Positions 39,232 through 47,727 of a stretch of DNA of 64,000 nucleotides are shown in pieces (the first letter of the stretch is position 1; every line of letters begins with the position of its first letter). The DNA comes from Roseimaritima ulvae (GTDB lineage: Bacteria; Planctomycetota; Planctomycetia; Pirellulales; Pirellulaceae). The notes beneath the pieces are model-generated. The model had not been told where the DNA came from, ran no database searches, and worked only from the letters and a program-made list of their open reading frames with translations. Where the stretch lies: contig NZ_CP042914.1 in NCBI RefSeq assembly GCF_008065135.1, positions 5,065,404-5,129,403 of the forward strand. The letters run 5' to 3'. The translations under genes were made by a program, and so were the position numbers.

Positions 39232-40068
39232 TTACATGCCCCATTTCTCACGCAACGCATCGACGAGTTCGGTTTTGTCGTCGGCGTTCAACAGCTCCCA
39301 AGCTGGTTCTCCTTTCCGCACGGGATAACATGCGAAAACCGAAAAGCTAAAATCTTCCATCTTCATTTCGGTACGGCACAAGGCGTGAGCTAAATCTTCG
39401 CCGTCATTCACATGCCCCAATACATCGATCTTGTCCATTTTGATGGATGTGGACAAGGTTTCGATAGACAAAGCTTTATCGCGAAAATGCTGCGTCCGCT
39501 CGAACGCCGTGATCATTCGCATGGTTTCCACATTCAGAAGTTGATACCAGCGTCCTTCGCTCTTGCGGCAACTGATCGGGCTGGGCCGCGGCATGACGGT
39601 ACGAGTAATCACGTGAACCGTATCGAGTTTTTCCTCGATCTCGCCAAGAACTTCCAACTCAGCGTTCTTGAAAATCTCTTCAAATCCCGGCACCTGTGCG
39701 AAGGAGTTTTTCAGGAACGCGGCAAGCAGCTCCGATCCATCGGCCGAGGCCACACTCTCCGACGAATCGTATGGCGCCAACAATTCGCGGATCTGCCGGA
39801 CCTGTCCATCAGGATCATCAAACGCAAACACGTCGCTGGCAAATGCTTTAAAGCGTTTGTGTTCATCCGGATGAAACAGAGCCACAAAAGCCGGAATGTC
39901 TTGGTTTTTCAGGGCTTCGAAAGACCCGCGAGCCACGGCGACAGGTGACGACTGAGGTTTCAGATTTTCTTGACCGCCAACGGGAGCGTTGCTGAAGACT
40001 ACCAGCGATAGAAAGGCCCCAAAAACGATGTAGTTAGAAATGACGTGTTTAGAGATGTTGAGCAACAA
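39232..40068 (-). CDS. Secreted hypothetical protein
   Basis: 278 residues from a TTG at 40068 (AAGG eight bases upstream; a second TTG follows at once). The leader LLNISKHVISNYIVFGAFLSLVVFSNA ends near GGQ. The mature part starts with a helical segment resembling NTF2-like or DUF-type growth of the form ARGSFEALKNQDIPAFVALFHPDE, and then a mixed region with three Cys. I do not recognise the family. Codon use appears less GC-biased than in neighbouring genes. Confidence 0.7.
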   Translation of the reverse strand: MLLNISKHVISNYIVFGAFLSLVVFSNAPVGGQENLKPQSSPVAVARGSFEALKNQDIPAFVALFHPDEHKRFKAFASDVFAFDDPDGQVRQIRELLAPYDSSESVASADGSELLAAFLKNSFAQVPGFEEIFKNAELEVLGEIEEKLDTVHVITRTVMPRPSPISCRKSEGRWYQLLNVETMRMITAFERTQHFRDKALSIETLSTSIKMDKIDVLGHVNDGEDLAHALCRTEMKMEDFSFSVFACYPVRKGEPAWELLNADDKTELVDALREKWGM

Positions 40069-40113
40069 TTTAAAAGCCTTAACAAAAGTCGGACTGCCCC
40101 AGAGCGTTAACGA

Positions 40114-40206
40114 TTAGCCGGTGGCGAACGAAGACGGTACGTTTCCAAGCCTCAAAGTTTACCACCTCAGTTTGTTTCCGGTGGTGGCGCTGCGCTGACC
40201 ACCGGC
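40114..40206. repeat. TAGCCGGTGG / CCACCGGCTA inverted repeat
   Basis: TAGCCGGTGG at the left and CCACCGGCTA at the right enclose a degenerate copy of the same arms. It is related to the hairpin at 14761-14793. It belongs to the 670-bp gene-free stretch 40069-40737. Confidence 0.65.
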
Positions 40207-40254
40207 TATTGTCTGCATTTCCCTTGGGACGTGAAATGTATTACTGACGAAAAT

Positions 40255-40598
40255 CTGGCTCCCCTCTCCCTCAAAACAAGCTTGCGGATAACAGGTTTCA
40301 TCTCAACGCTACCGTTCATTTGCTAGGTCAATTGACTTCCTCGCAAAGGCTTGTTTTGGGGGAGAGGGGCCGGGGGTGAGGGGGCGACAGAGCAGCCCTT
40401 GCATGTCGTGTGCGCGCTAACAAATAAACGTCAATACAGCACGTTCACCCAGAAATCGCCTCGTGGAATTCCCCCTCACCCCCAGCCCCTCTCCCCCAAG
40501 CAAGCGTCTGGAAATCGCACGCAAAGTATGGGGAAGCTGACTGTTTATCCAAAGTCTACTCCACCACCACGAGCTTGCTTGGGGGAGAGGGGAGCAAG
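40255..40598. repeat. 344-bp nested palindromic element, copy 2
   Basis: Same plan as 14851-15197: CTGGCTCCCCTCTCCC at the left end, GGGAGAGGGGAGCAAG at the right, and a central pair (GGGGGTGAGGGGGCGACAGA against TTCCCCCTCACCCCCAGC). The arms are well conserved between copies while the loops differ, as expected when base pairing rather than coding is selected. The last 140 bp before the next gene show nothing else. Confidence 0.88.
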
Positions 40599-40737
40599 AA
40601 TTGCTTCACTAATTAACTTCACGTCCCCTTGGGAAAAACTCCTGCCCTCTCGCCCACACAACAAACCATTGCATCGACGCCAATTCACCTGGCCTTCAGC
40701 ATGCGTCCGCTCGGAGAGTGATGCTACGGCTGCTTCG

Positions 40738-41694
40738 TCACAGCTTTAGCGATTCAAAATACTCTTCGGGCTTGTCCAGTTCGCGTTCGTTCGATCGAGC
40801 GCTGCGGGTGCCGCCGACGCGGTGTTTGATCTTGGAGTACGGGGCGTAGGTCGCAATGACCAAGTTTCCGTTGTGCAGAAAGGCTTCACATTCCGCACCC
40901 TGAACCATCCCCGCTCCCGACACCATCGTGCCCGCGACGCCTTCCACCCCCGAGCGATTAACCGGACGTCGGTCTGACAAACGGATACTCATTTGATCCA
41001 ACAACGCTCCCGTGCCACCGCTTTGCTGCAACGGAGCCGGCAACGAGGCCACGACCAGCGAATACTGCGAGCCGGTTTCCTTGCGTCGCGCGATTAATTC
41101 GTGAACCGTGGTCCCGGGAAACTGCTGCGACTTGCGTTGGCGTTCCTTGCCAGCGGGCATGTTGATCGTATAGCCCCGAAAACTCTCCGCCGCCCAACCG
41201 CTGTGCCGTGAGCCGGCCATGCCGATGGCCAAGATAATGCCTCCGCACAGCAGCAGACCGGTCATCCCCAGCGCCCCGATGATGCCGATAATTTTCAGCG
41301 CCGTCTTGCCTCCGCCACCGGACTTGCGTCTGGCCGCCGGGGCAGGCGCCGGCCGCGGGGGAGCTTGAAAACTGGGCGTCCCAAAGCTTGGCGGCGACGC
41401 CGGCGCTTGGAAGCCAGCTGGTCCGCCAGTCGGCGGCATCGCAAACCCCTGACCGCCACCGCTGGGCGGATTGCCAAAGTTCGGCAGGCCACCAAATGGA
41501 TCGGTCGCGGGCGCCGCAGCGGCCGGGGCGGGTGCCGAGGCACGGGCGGGTCCTGGTGAATTGGCCGGGCCGGCCGGGGCTCGGATCGACAGCACCGTGG
41601 CGCACTTGGGGCATTTAACCTTGCCCGCCCCCATTGAAGCCGGTAGTTGCAAAATGGTGCTACAACGAGGACAGGTGACGCGTCGTGCGGTCAT
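40738..41694 (-). CDS. Zinc-ribbon membrane protein with Pro/Ala-rich linker
   Basis: 318 residues, ATG at 41694. An N-terminal MJ0042-type zinc ribbon (CPRCSTILQLPASMGAGKVKC and CPKC, two CxxC knuckles) is followed by a Pro/Ala/Gly-rich linker of ~80 residues, a membrane helix (ALKIIGIIGALGMTGLLLCGGIILAIG) and a C-terminal domain of ~140 residues with strands. Zinc ribbon inside and folded domain outside is a layout common in planctomycetal proteins of unknown role. It is the last gene of the sigma-kinase-SHD1 run, 47 bp after its neighbour. Confidence 0.8.
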   Translation of the reverse strand: MTARRVTCPRCSTILQLPASMGAGKVKCPKCATVLSIRAPAGPANSPGPARASAPAPAAAAPATDPFGGLPNFGNPPSGGGQGFAMPPTGGPAGFQAPASPPSFGTPSFQAPPRPAPAPAARRKSGGGGKTALKIIGIIGALGMTGLLLCGGIILAIGMAGSRHSGWAAESFRGYTINMPAGKERQRKSQQFPGTTVHELIARRKETGSQYSLVVASLPAPLQQSGGTGALLDQMSIRLSDRRPVNRSGVEGVAGTMVSGAGMVQGAECEAFLHNGNLVIATYAPYSKIKHRVGGTRSARSNERELDKPEEYFESLKL

Positions 41695-41741
41695 GCGCAA
41701 ACCATTGAAAAGAGAAAGAATGTAGAACCCAAAAGCGTCGA

Positions 41742-43670
41742 CTACTGGACGTCGACCAAGCCCTGCAGCGTGAACTGGGACGCCATCAACGCGGCCGCGG
41801 TTCCACCACCACTTTGATTGTCACTGGGTTTCTGCATGAACTTGGGAAATTGTAAACTGGCGAACATCGATGTGTTGGGCGCTTTCCCGGCTTCGTCCAA
41901 GGCCTCCTGCATCGTCTGCCCGCGTTTGGTCCGCAACAGGCCCGGGATGTTGGTGCGAGTGCTCGTCCACAACGTGTGGTCCTGCCACTGCAATTCAGCC
42001 TTCGAAGTGTACTGATTCACCACGTACGAACCCGCAGCGATGTAACTGACCGCCTCCTGCTCGGGGCCGGTGATGGTGGCCGAGAGCCGAATTGGTGACG
42101 AGCCATTGACCTCGTAGCCGGACGCGGCGGCCGATTTTTCCAATCCCTCGCGGACCGTTTGCTGATGCTGCTGCGGAACCTGGGAAACGTCGATGGAAAC
42201 GGCCACTCCGGGATGCAGCAGGAACAAACTGGGGTCTTCCTCGGCTTTTTCCAACATCTTCACGGCCTCGGGATGCGGCAAAGTGAACGGCGAGAGCAGG
42301 CCGCCACCGTCGCCGAACTTGGCCACGAAGCAAGTCCCACCGATGGTCTGGATGTGATTGGCATCGCGATACTCGCAAACCTTGATTTTGCTCCGCAGAT
42401 CCACCAATAAGCGGTTCTCGAGCAACACAAAGTTCTCATCCGGATAGCTCATCGCATTGGGAGCCACCGGTCCACCGGGAAACGAAAAGTCAACCTCCCA
42501 GTTGCCCGTTTCCACATCCATCACGCGGATGTCGTTGATCGAGGTTAACAGCAAACGTTTGCCGCTGGGGCTCCAGGCCAACCGACACCAACCGGTGGCC
42601 TCGGACGACGGCAAGGCCGTGCTGCCCAGCACTTCGGCCGAGTCGGGCCTGACCACCATCAAAGTTTTTTCGTCGAACAGCGCGAGCAGTTCGCGATCGG
42701 CGGACAGGGTCATGGCAAAGTTGCGTTCGCTCAATCGCCCATGCCACAGCGGTTTGCGACGCGGCAGGTTCCACAAGACGACGTGCCCTTTGTTGCTGAG
42801 CGTCAGTACGCGATGGCGGTCCAGCACCTCGGCGGCCACCACCGCGGCAACTTGGCCACGGCGATCTTTATCGTTTTCATAAGGAACCCAGCTATCCGAG
42901 CGAACGATCTGCTTGCCATCGAATCGCCAAAGTTGCAGCTCGTTCTTCTGCTCATAACCGCCGCGTTGATCGCTGCAGCCGACCATCAGGATCGAGCTGC
43001 CATCGTCCAGCAGGGCCAGCGGCCGCATGTGCGCGGTGACCGCTTCGGAATGCACGGATTTGCCGGTCACCAGGTCGACCAGAGAAAGCCGTGTTTGTGG
43101 TTTGGGCACGGCAAAGGACACCGAGGAAGCCACCACGGCGCGGCGGCAGACGGTGTTGATGGCCACCCGATGCAAGTGTTCATGGAAATTTGCCTTTTTC
43201 GTCAGCGCGGCGCGCTTGGGCGTAAAGTCCAAGCGGCCTTTCGATTCGGGCAACTGCCACTGCACACCCGCCAAAGTGGTGAATTGTTCGGCGTCCTCCC
43301 AGTTCACCGCTTGCGGACCGCTCCACCATTCGGTGGACGCGACGGCACTGCCAGTGGATGCCCGGCCGGGAGCATTCCCACTCGAATCGGCCCCGTCGAC
43401 CATCTCAAACGGGTTTTGCTCGCCTTTCAAAAACGCCTGATCGGCTTCGCTCAGACGATCGATGGGGATCCTTAATTTCTTGCCTTGCGAATTTTCCAGC
43501 AGGACATTGCCGTCTTGAACTTCGAGCAGTTTGCCGGTGACTTTAAAACGCCCCGTGGAATCGGTCCATTCGCGGACCGCGTCGTCGGCAGCCAGCGAAC
43601 CGGTCGCCAGTACCAGAACGGCCAGCAGCCATCGCATGCCATGCAGGGTTCGGTAACGATAGATGTTCAT
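41742..43670 (-). CDS. Exported SHD1-domain protein with WD40-like beta-propeller
   Basis: 642 residues. A signal peptide (MRWLLAVLVLATGSLAADD after a short extension) leads into an SHD1 domain at about 35-85: REWTDSTGRFKVTGKLLEV...LRIPIDRLSEADQAFLKG. The next ~350 residues show WD40-type blade motifs (LLDDGSSILMVGCSD, HRVLTLSNKGHVVLWNLPRRKPLWHG). A C-terminal domain follows. The start at 43670 lies 7 bp after the kinase stop; an alternative ATG at 43637 gives a tighter signal peptide. The placement right behind a kinase and sigma factor suggests a role in that signalling unit. Confidence 0.82.
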   Translation of the reverse strand: MNIYRYRTLHGMRWLLAVLVLATGSLAADDAVREWTDSTGRFKVTGKLLEVQDGNVLLENSQGKKLRIPIDRLSEADQAFLKGEQNPFEMVDGADSSGNAPGRASTGSAVASTEWWSGPQAVNWEDAEQFTTLAGVQWQLPESKGRLDFTPKRAALTKKANFHEHLHRVAINTVCRRAVVASSVSFAVPKPQTRLSLVDLVTGKSVHSEAVTAHMRPLALLDDGSSILMVGCSDQRGGYEQKNELQLWRFDGKQIVRSDSWVPYENDKDRRGQVAAVVAAEVLDRHRVLTLSNKGHVVLWNLPRRKPLWHGRLSERNFAMTLSADRELLALFDEKTLMVVRPDSAEVLGSTALPSSEATGWCRLAWSPSGKRLLLTSINDIRVMDVETGNWEVDFSFPGGPVAPNAMSYPDENFVLLENRLLVDLRSKIKVCEYRDANHIQTIGGTCFVAKFGDGGGLLSPFTLPHPEAVKMLEKAEEDPSLFLLHPGVAVSIDVSQVPQQHQQTVREGLEKSAAASGYEVNGSSPIRLSATITGPEQEAVSYIAAGSYVVNQYTSKAELQWQDHTLWTSTRTNIPGLLRTKRGQTMQEALDEAGKAPNTSMFASLQFPKFMQKPSDNQSGGGTAAALMASQFTLQGLVDVQ

Positions 43671-43677
43671 AACTAAC

Positions 43678-45402
43678 TCAATCGATGGGAATAAACGGGT
43701 TTTCGTCGTCCAAAATTTCCGACGTTTCCAACTCTTGATTCACTTCCGTCACTTCCTGCGGCGGCAGAACTTCGAAGGGATTCTTCCGCAACACGGCTTC
43801 GGCCAACTCGCGTTGCGTGTCCGTTCCCCGCCGCGAAAGTTGAACGACCAACGGCAGGGCTTCCGGGGGAATCTCGCGAGCCGGCAGCGCGGCTAACCGC
43901 AGCAGCCAATAACGAACTCGCTGGTCGGCTTTCAGGTCCGCAACCAGATTCACGCGATCGAGTGCATCCAAGGGCCCCTCCCGGAGAAGCGTAGCGGACG
44001 AGTCGGCCATTGCGGGCGTTTCGGTTTGCTGCTGTTGTTCGCTGACAGGCTGGGCATCAGCGCTCAACGCGGTTGCCAAGGGTGCCGATGGCTGGGCTAC
44101 CTGCGGGGGCTCCGCTGACGTTCTCAGCCAAGGCGTGATCAACAAATACACCAGAGCCACCGCGAGCGCGAGGCCGGCCAACGATGCGACGATGCGCTTC
44201 CGTAGTCGTGAAGGAGAGGCCAACGGCAAGGTCAACTCAGCCGGCAGCGGCACGTTTGCGGGTTGTTGAAGGTGTTCCGCCAATTGGGAAAAAAGCCGTT
44301 CCAGGCAACAGGCATCAAAACGGCGAGCATCCGGTTCCGCGACCAGCAAACCGGCGATCAAGCGATCAAACCAAAGCGGCAAATCTGCATTCAGCGTTGA
44401 AGCCGCCGGATATTCCACTCGCTGGATTTTGGCCAGCGTGGCAAAGTGGTTATCGGCTTCAAAGGGCGAGCGTCCAGTGGCCATCCAAAACAGCAGGCTG
44501 CCCAGCGAGAACAAGTCGCTGCGTGAATCCAGCGTGGTCCCGCGAGCCTGTTCGGGAGACATAAATTGTGGAGTTCCGTGGACTTCGCCCGAGAGCGTCA
44601 TGGTTTCGCCCCCGACGACGCGAGCGAGGCCAAAATCGGCGACCACCACTTCTGCCAGTCCGCCCAGCAACAGAATATTGGAAGGCTTGATGTCGCGATG
44701 GATCATGCCCTGGCCATGCGCCGCGGCCAGACCGGCGGCGACCTGGCGGCCCAGGAGAATGATCTGGTCCAAGGTCAGAGAGCGTGAAGCGCAGTAGTCG
44801 CGCAGCGAACCCTGTTCGACCAGCGGCATCACCATGTACTCGACGCCACGCCAGCGGCCGACATGAAAAATCGATACCACGTTGGGGTGATGCAATGAAG
44901 CAGCCAATTGGGCTTCGCGGGTAAAACGCTGTTGAGCCCGCTGGTTGGCCGCCAGTTCGGGCCGCAGCGTCTTGATCGCCACGTCGCGTTGGAGTGCGGG
45001 ATCGCGAGCACTCAGAACCAACCCCATACCTCCGATCCCCACCACGTCTTGAACCTGATAGTTTTCGATTTCTCCAAGCCAACCGGAAGCCTCACCCGTC
45101 ACCAGCCAAGAACGCAAATAGTCTTCCAGTTCCGGTCTGGCGGCCAACAGAGTCTGCGGCGGCACATGGGGCGGGCGATGGGTGTCGCCCGTCCAATCCC
45201 GCCGCGTATCGAGCTGCTTCGCGGCGGCATGCCAAAATTCCGGTTCCGCAGCCTGATGCTCCATCGCCCGCCGACAACTCAGACAATCCGTCAGGTGCTG
45301 TTCGATCGATCGCTCCTCCGCCACCGCGCAGCCGCCTGCCAGGTATCGCCGCAGGGCGTTCGGGTCGCAGCCGCGGTGGTGGGAGGGCGTAGGAGTCGGC
45401 AT
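43678..45402 (-). CDS. Ser/Thr protein kinase with N-terminal anti-sigma-type zinc finger
   Basis: 574 residues from the ATG at 45402 (a GTG at 45435 with AGGA close by is possible). The N terminus carries Cys12, His36, Cys40 and Cys43 in the H-x3-C-x2-C arrangement of ZAS anti-sigma domains (IEQHLTDCLSCRR). The Hanks-type kinase domain follows: GIGGMG loop near 122, VAIK with Lys144, HRDIKPSN with Asp237, DFG at 256-258, SPEQARG. A single membrane helix (SLAGLALAVALVYLLI) lies near 405-420, and a ~150-residue extracytoplasmic part follows. It is directly downstream of an ECF sigma factor, its likely partner. Confidence 0.92.
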   Translation of the reverse strand: MPTPTPSHHRGCDPNALRRYLAGGCAVAEERSIEQHLTDCLSCRRAMEHQAAEPEFWHAAAKQLDTRRDWTGDTHRPPHVPPQTLLAARPELEDYLRSWLVTGEASGWLGEIENYQVQDVVGIGGMGLVLSARDPALQRDVAIKTLRPELAANQRAQQRFTREAQLAASLHHPNVVSIFHVGRWRGVEYMVMPLVEQGSLRDYCASRSLTLDQIILLGRQVAAGLAAAHGQGMIHRDIKPSNILLLGGLAEVVVADFGLARVVGGETMTLSGEVHGTPQFMSPEQARGTTLDSRSDLFSLGSLLFWMATGRSPFEADNHFATLAKIQRVEYPAASTLNADLPLWFDRLIAGLLVAEPDARRFDACCLERLFSQLAEHLQQPANVPLPAELTLPLASPSRLRKRIVASLAGLALAVALVYLLITPWLRTSAEPPQVAQPSAPLATALSADAQPVSEQQQQTETPAMADSSATLLREGPLDALDRVNLVADLKADQRVRYWLLRLAALPAREIPPEALPLVVQLSRRGTDTQRELAEAVLRKNPFEVLPPQEVTEVNQELETSEILDDENPFIPID

Positions 45403-45489
45403 CGCAGGCACGATCGAGGAGAAAAGCGGGTTCACTGAATCCTATACACCGCCGACCGCGATTTCTGACAGCGTGTATCCAGAAAGTTC

Positions 45490-46110
45490 TTAATTTCTTG
45501 GATTGCTTGGATTGTCAGGATTGCTTGGATCGTTGTCGATTTCTTCCCGCAGCCGCCGCATGATCCGGCTGCGGGCGGCGTAGACGCTGCCGGTCTGTTT
45601 CCCCAATTTCTTCGCGACCTGCTCGATCGGCTGCTCTTCGACCGTCGATAGCCAAAACGCCTGCCAGGTGTCTTCGGCAAACTCCCGCTCGATGCGACGA
45701 GCGGCGGCGCGAAACCGTTCTTTTTGGTACTCACGCTGCAGCACCTCGGCCTCGTCCGAGCGATCGGCCAGCTGATCCAGCGTCCGCTGCAGGGCCGAAT
45801 CCCCGGACGCTTGTACCGCCGGTCGGCTGCGGAGCATGTTGATGGCGGCGTTGCGGGTGACCGTGTCGAGCCAGGTGCGGAATCGAGCTCGGTTGGGATC
45901 GTGCGGTCGTTTGGCGAGCGATTTCCCGACCGACACCAAGACCTGTTGAGCCACATCCAGAGCGTCGGCGTCCTGCAGACCTCGGTAACGGGCGGTGCGG
46001 TAAATCACCGGATGATACAGTCGCACGAACTCTTCCCAGGCCACCTGATCGGCGGGATCGCTGAGCCGAACCAGCAAACTTAAACGCGTCTCAGGATCAG
46101 GGAAACTCAT
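45490..46110 (-). CDS. ECF-family RNA polymerase sigma factor
   Basis: 206 residues. Region 2 is visible in EFVRLYHPVIYRTARYRGLQDADALDVAQQVLVSV and FRTWLDTVTRNAAINMLR, and region 4 in FWLSTVEEQPIEQVAKKLGKQTGSVYAARSRIMRRLREEI. It ends with a short Asn/Pro/Asp repeat (DPSNPDNPSNPRN). It redirects RNA polymerase to stress or envelope promoters. The ATG at 46110 heads a four-gene run with the ZAS-kinase, an SHD1/beta-propeller protein and a zinc-ribbon protein. It resembles the planctomycetal ECF groups known to be linked to Ser/Thr kinases. Confidence 0.9.
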   Translation of the reverse strand: MSFPDPETRLSLLVRLSDPADQVAWEEFVRLYHPVIYRTARYRGLQDADALDVAQQVLVSVGKSLAKRPHDPNRARFRTWLDTVTRNAAINMLRSRPAVQASGDSALQRTLDQLADRSDEAEVLQREYQKERFRAAARRIEREFAEDTWQAFWLSTVEEQPIEQVAKKLGKQTGSVYAARSRIMRRLREEIDNDPSNPDNPSNPRN

Positions 46111-46358
46111 ACATCAAACACAAACAGCGAAGCGCGGGGGACCATCGAATACTTTACACCAGGGGCAAGCCTCTATGCAGCGGACAAAATTATGGCGATC
46201 AAGAACCGCTCGCCGGAACCTTGCAGCTTTGCCAAGGTACCGATACGTTCAAAGCAGATTGAAATGCGTCAGTGGCCGGCCTTGGGCCAGGCCAGGGGAA
46301 GATGAAAGCGAGTCAGGCGATCTGGCCGAGTTTTGTGGGTGAACCGATGGTGGGATCG

Positions 46359-46658
46359 ATGCATGTAGTGATCAGTCAGTTTGTGGTGGCAAACGACATG
46401 GAGGAAGAAGTGCGTCAGGCCTTCCGGGATCGACCGCATCTGGTGGATGACGCCCCGGGCTTTGTCCGCATGGAGGTCGTTTGCCCGGTCGAGGAACCTG
46501 CCAAATTCTGGTTGATGACCTACTGGGAAGACGCGGAGTCTTTCCAGTCTTGGCACCGCAGCCACAAGTATCAAGACTCGCACATGGGCATTCCCAAAGG
46601 TCTAAAACTAGTGCCGGGACAGAATAAGATCTTTCAGTTCAACCACATCTGCTCATGA
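46359..46658 (+). CDS. IsdG/antibiotic-biosynthesis-monooxygenase-like protein
   Basis: 99 residues, the normal size of an ABM-fold monomer. Asn12, Trp65 and His75 (FQSWHRSHKYQDSH) reproduce the Asn/Trp/His set of IsdG-type haem-degrading monooxygenases, with the same ten-residue Trp-His spacing. It is cytoplasmic. The ATG at 46359 is chosen as the family start; longer in-frame extensions are unlikely. It overlaps the cobalamin-binding gene by 4 bp (ATGA), so the two are translationally coupled. Haem degradation versus another ABM oxidation cannot be settled from sequence. Confidence 0.8.
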   Translation: MHVVISQFVVANDMEEEVRQAFRDRPHLVDDAPGFVRMEVVCPVEEPAKFWLMTYWEDAESFQSWHRSHKYQDSHMGIPKGLKLVPGQNKIFQFNHICS

Positions 46659-47713
46659 ACGTGGCTCAGACTCTCGCTCAGACCATCACGGCCGATCAGG
46701 AGATGCTCTCCGCCCAGTTGGTGGATCGGTACTTTGAAGTGCGTCCGGAACTGAATGCTCGCTTCGGTGAGTCGGGCAAAGTGAAATGCAGGGAGGATGC
46801 GAAGTACCACTTCAGCTACCTGATTGCTGCATTGCAAACAGGAAAGCCAAGCCTATTCCTGGATTACGCGCAGTGGACCCAACAACTTCTCGTAAACGTC
46901 GGTTTGCCTCACGATGAGCTGAGACGCTACCTTGCCGAACTACGCGCCCTGCTGCTCGAACGGCTAGCAGAGCCGGCACAGCAACAGACCGCCAAAGATT
47001 TTTTGGGCCCCGCCATCGCGGCGGTCGGACATAAACCGCTGATAGTCGCTAGCCACCTCGACGGTGATTCAAGTGTCACTCGACTGGCCGTGGATTACCT
47101 TCAGCTACTGCTGCAGGGCGATCGCATGGCGGCCGTCGGCTTGGTGACCAATGCCGTCGATGAGGGATTGTCGATCAAATCCGTATACCTGGACATTTTT
47201 CAACCGGTTCAGTACGAGGTGGGTCGGCTCTGGCACCTTGGTCAGGTGAGTGTTGCACAGGAGCACTATTGTACCGCGGTCACGCAGTGGGTGATGTCGC
47301 GACTGTACCCGATGGTGTTCACCGAACACCGCAGCGACAAACGGCTGGTGGCGGCCTGCGTATCCGGCGACTTGCACGAGATCGGCCTGCGCATGGTGAC
47401 GGACCTGCTAGAGCTGGAGGGTTGGGACACCTGCTACTTGGGGGCCAGCGCTCCCCCTGCAGGTATTATTGAAACCGTGGCTAAACAGCGTTCTCAGGTG
47501 CTCGCCCTCTCGGCTACAATGGGCTTCCATCTCGGGCCCCTAACCCAAACGATCGAATTGCTCCGCCGCGATCCGGCATTAGCAAATGTGAAAGTTATCG
47601 TTGGTGGCCGACCTTTTCTCGTTGAACCCTCGCTTTATCAGGCGATCGGGGCCGATGCGATGGCAACCAATGCAGAAGAGGCGAGCGATATTGCAGAACA
47701 TTTGCTAGGTTGA
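46655..47713 (+). CDS. CarH-like cobalamin-binding photosensor without DNA-binding domain
   Basis: 352 residues. Residues ~150-352 match the light-sensing half of CarH: a four-helix B12 cap with LWHLGQVSVAQEH, an exact W-x9-E-H motif (Trp193, Glu203-His204), then the Rossmann domain with GDLHEIG, in which His241 would be the lower cobalt ligand, and further VGG near 317. In CarH this W-x9-EH motif covers adenosylcobalamin and makes it photolabile. The MerR DNA-binding domain of CarH is replaced by ~130 residues of uncharacterised helices. It overlaps the monooxygenase gene and is followed 14 bp later by a histidine kinase gene, its likely output partner. Confidence 0.88.
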   Translation: MNVAQTLAQTITADQEMLSAQLVDRYFEVRPELNARFGESGKVKCREDAKYHFSYLIAALQTGKPSLFLDYAQWTQQLLVNVGLPHDELRRYLAELRALLLERLAEPAQQQTAKDFLGPAIAAVGHKPLIVASHLDGDSSVTRLAVDYLQLLLQGDRMAAVGLVTNAVDEGLSIKSVYLDIFQPVQYEVGRLWHLGQVSVAQEHYCTAVTQWVMSRLYPMVFTEHRSDKRLVAACVSGDLHEIGLRMVTDLLELEGWDTCYLGASAPPAGIIETVAKQRSQVLALSATMGFHLGPLTQTIELLRRDPALANVKVIVGGRPFLVEPSLYQAIGADAMATNAEEASDIAEHLLG

Positions 47714-47727
47714 ATCCGGAACCGTTC

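Noticed and set aside
40351-40749. 132-residue plus-strand open frame
   Set aside because: It lies almost wholly within the nested palindromic element 40255-40598 and lacks any domain signal.
46111-46358. Cobalamin riboswitch upstream of the B12-sensor genes
   Set aside because: I looked for the B12-box and associated stems and could not find them; the genes sense rather than make or import cobalamin.
46655-47713. Methionine-synthase-like or mutase B12 domain
   Set aside because: There are no catalytic domains of those enzymes, and the exact W-x9-E-H cap motif points to the CarH photosensor group instead.
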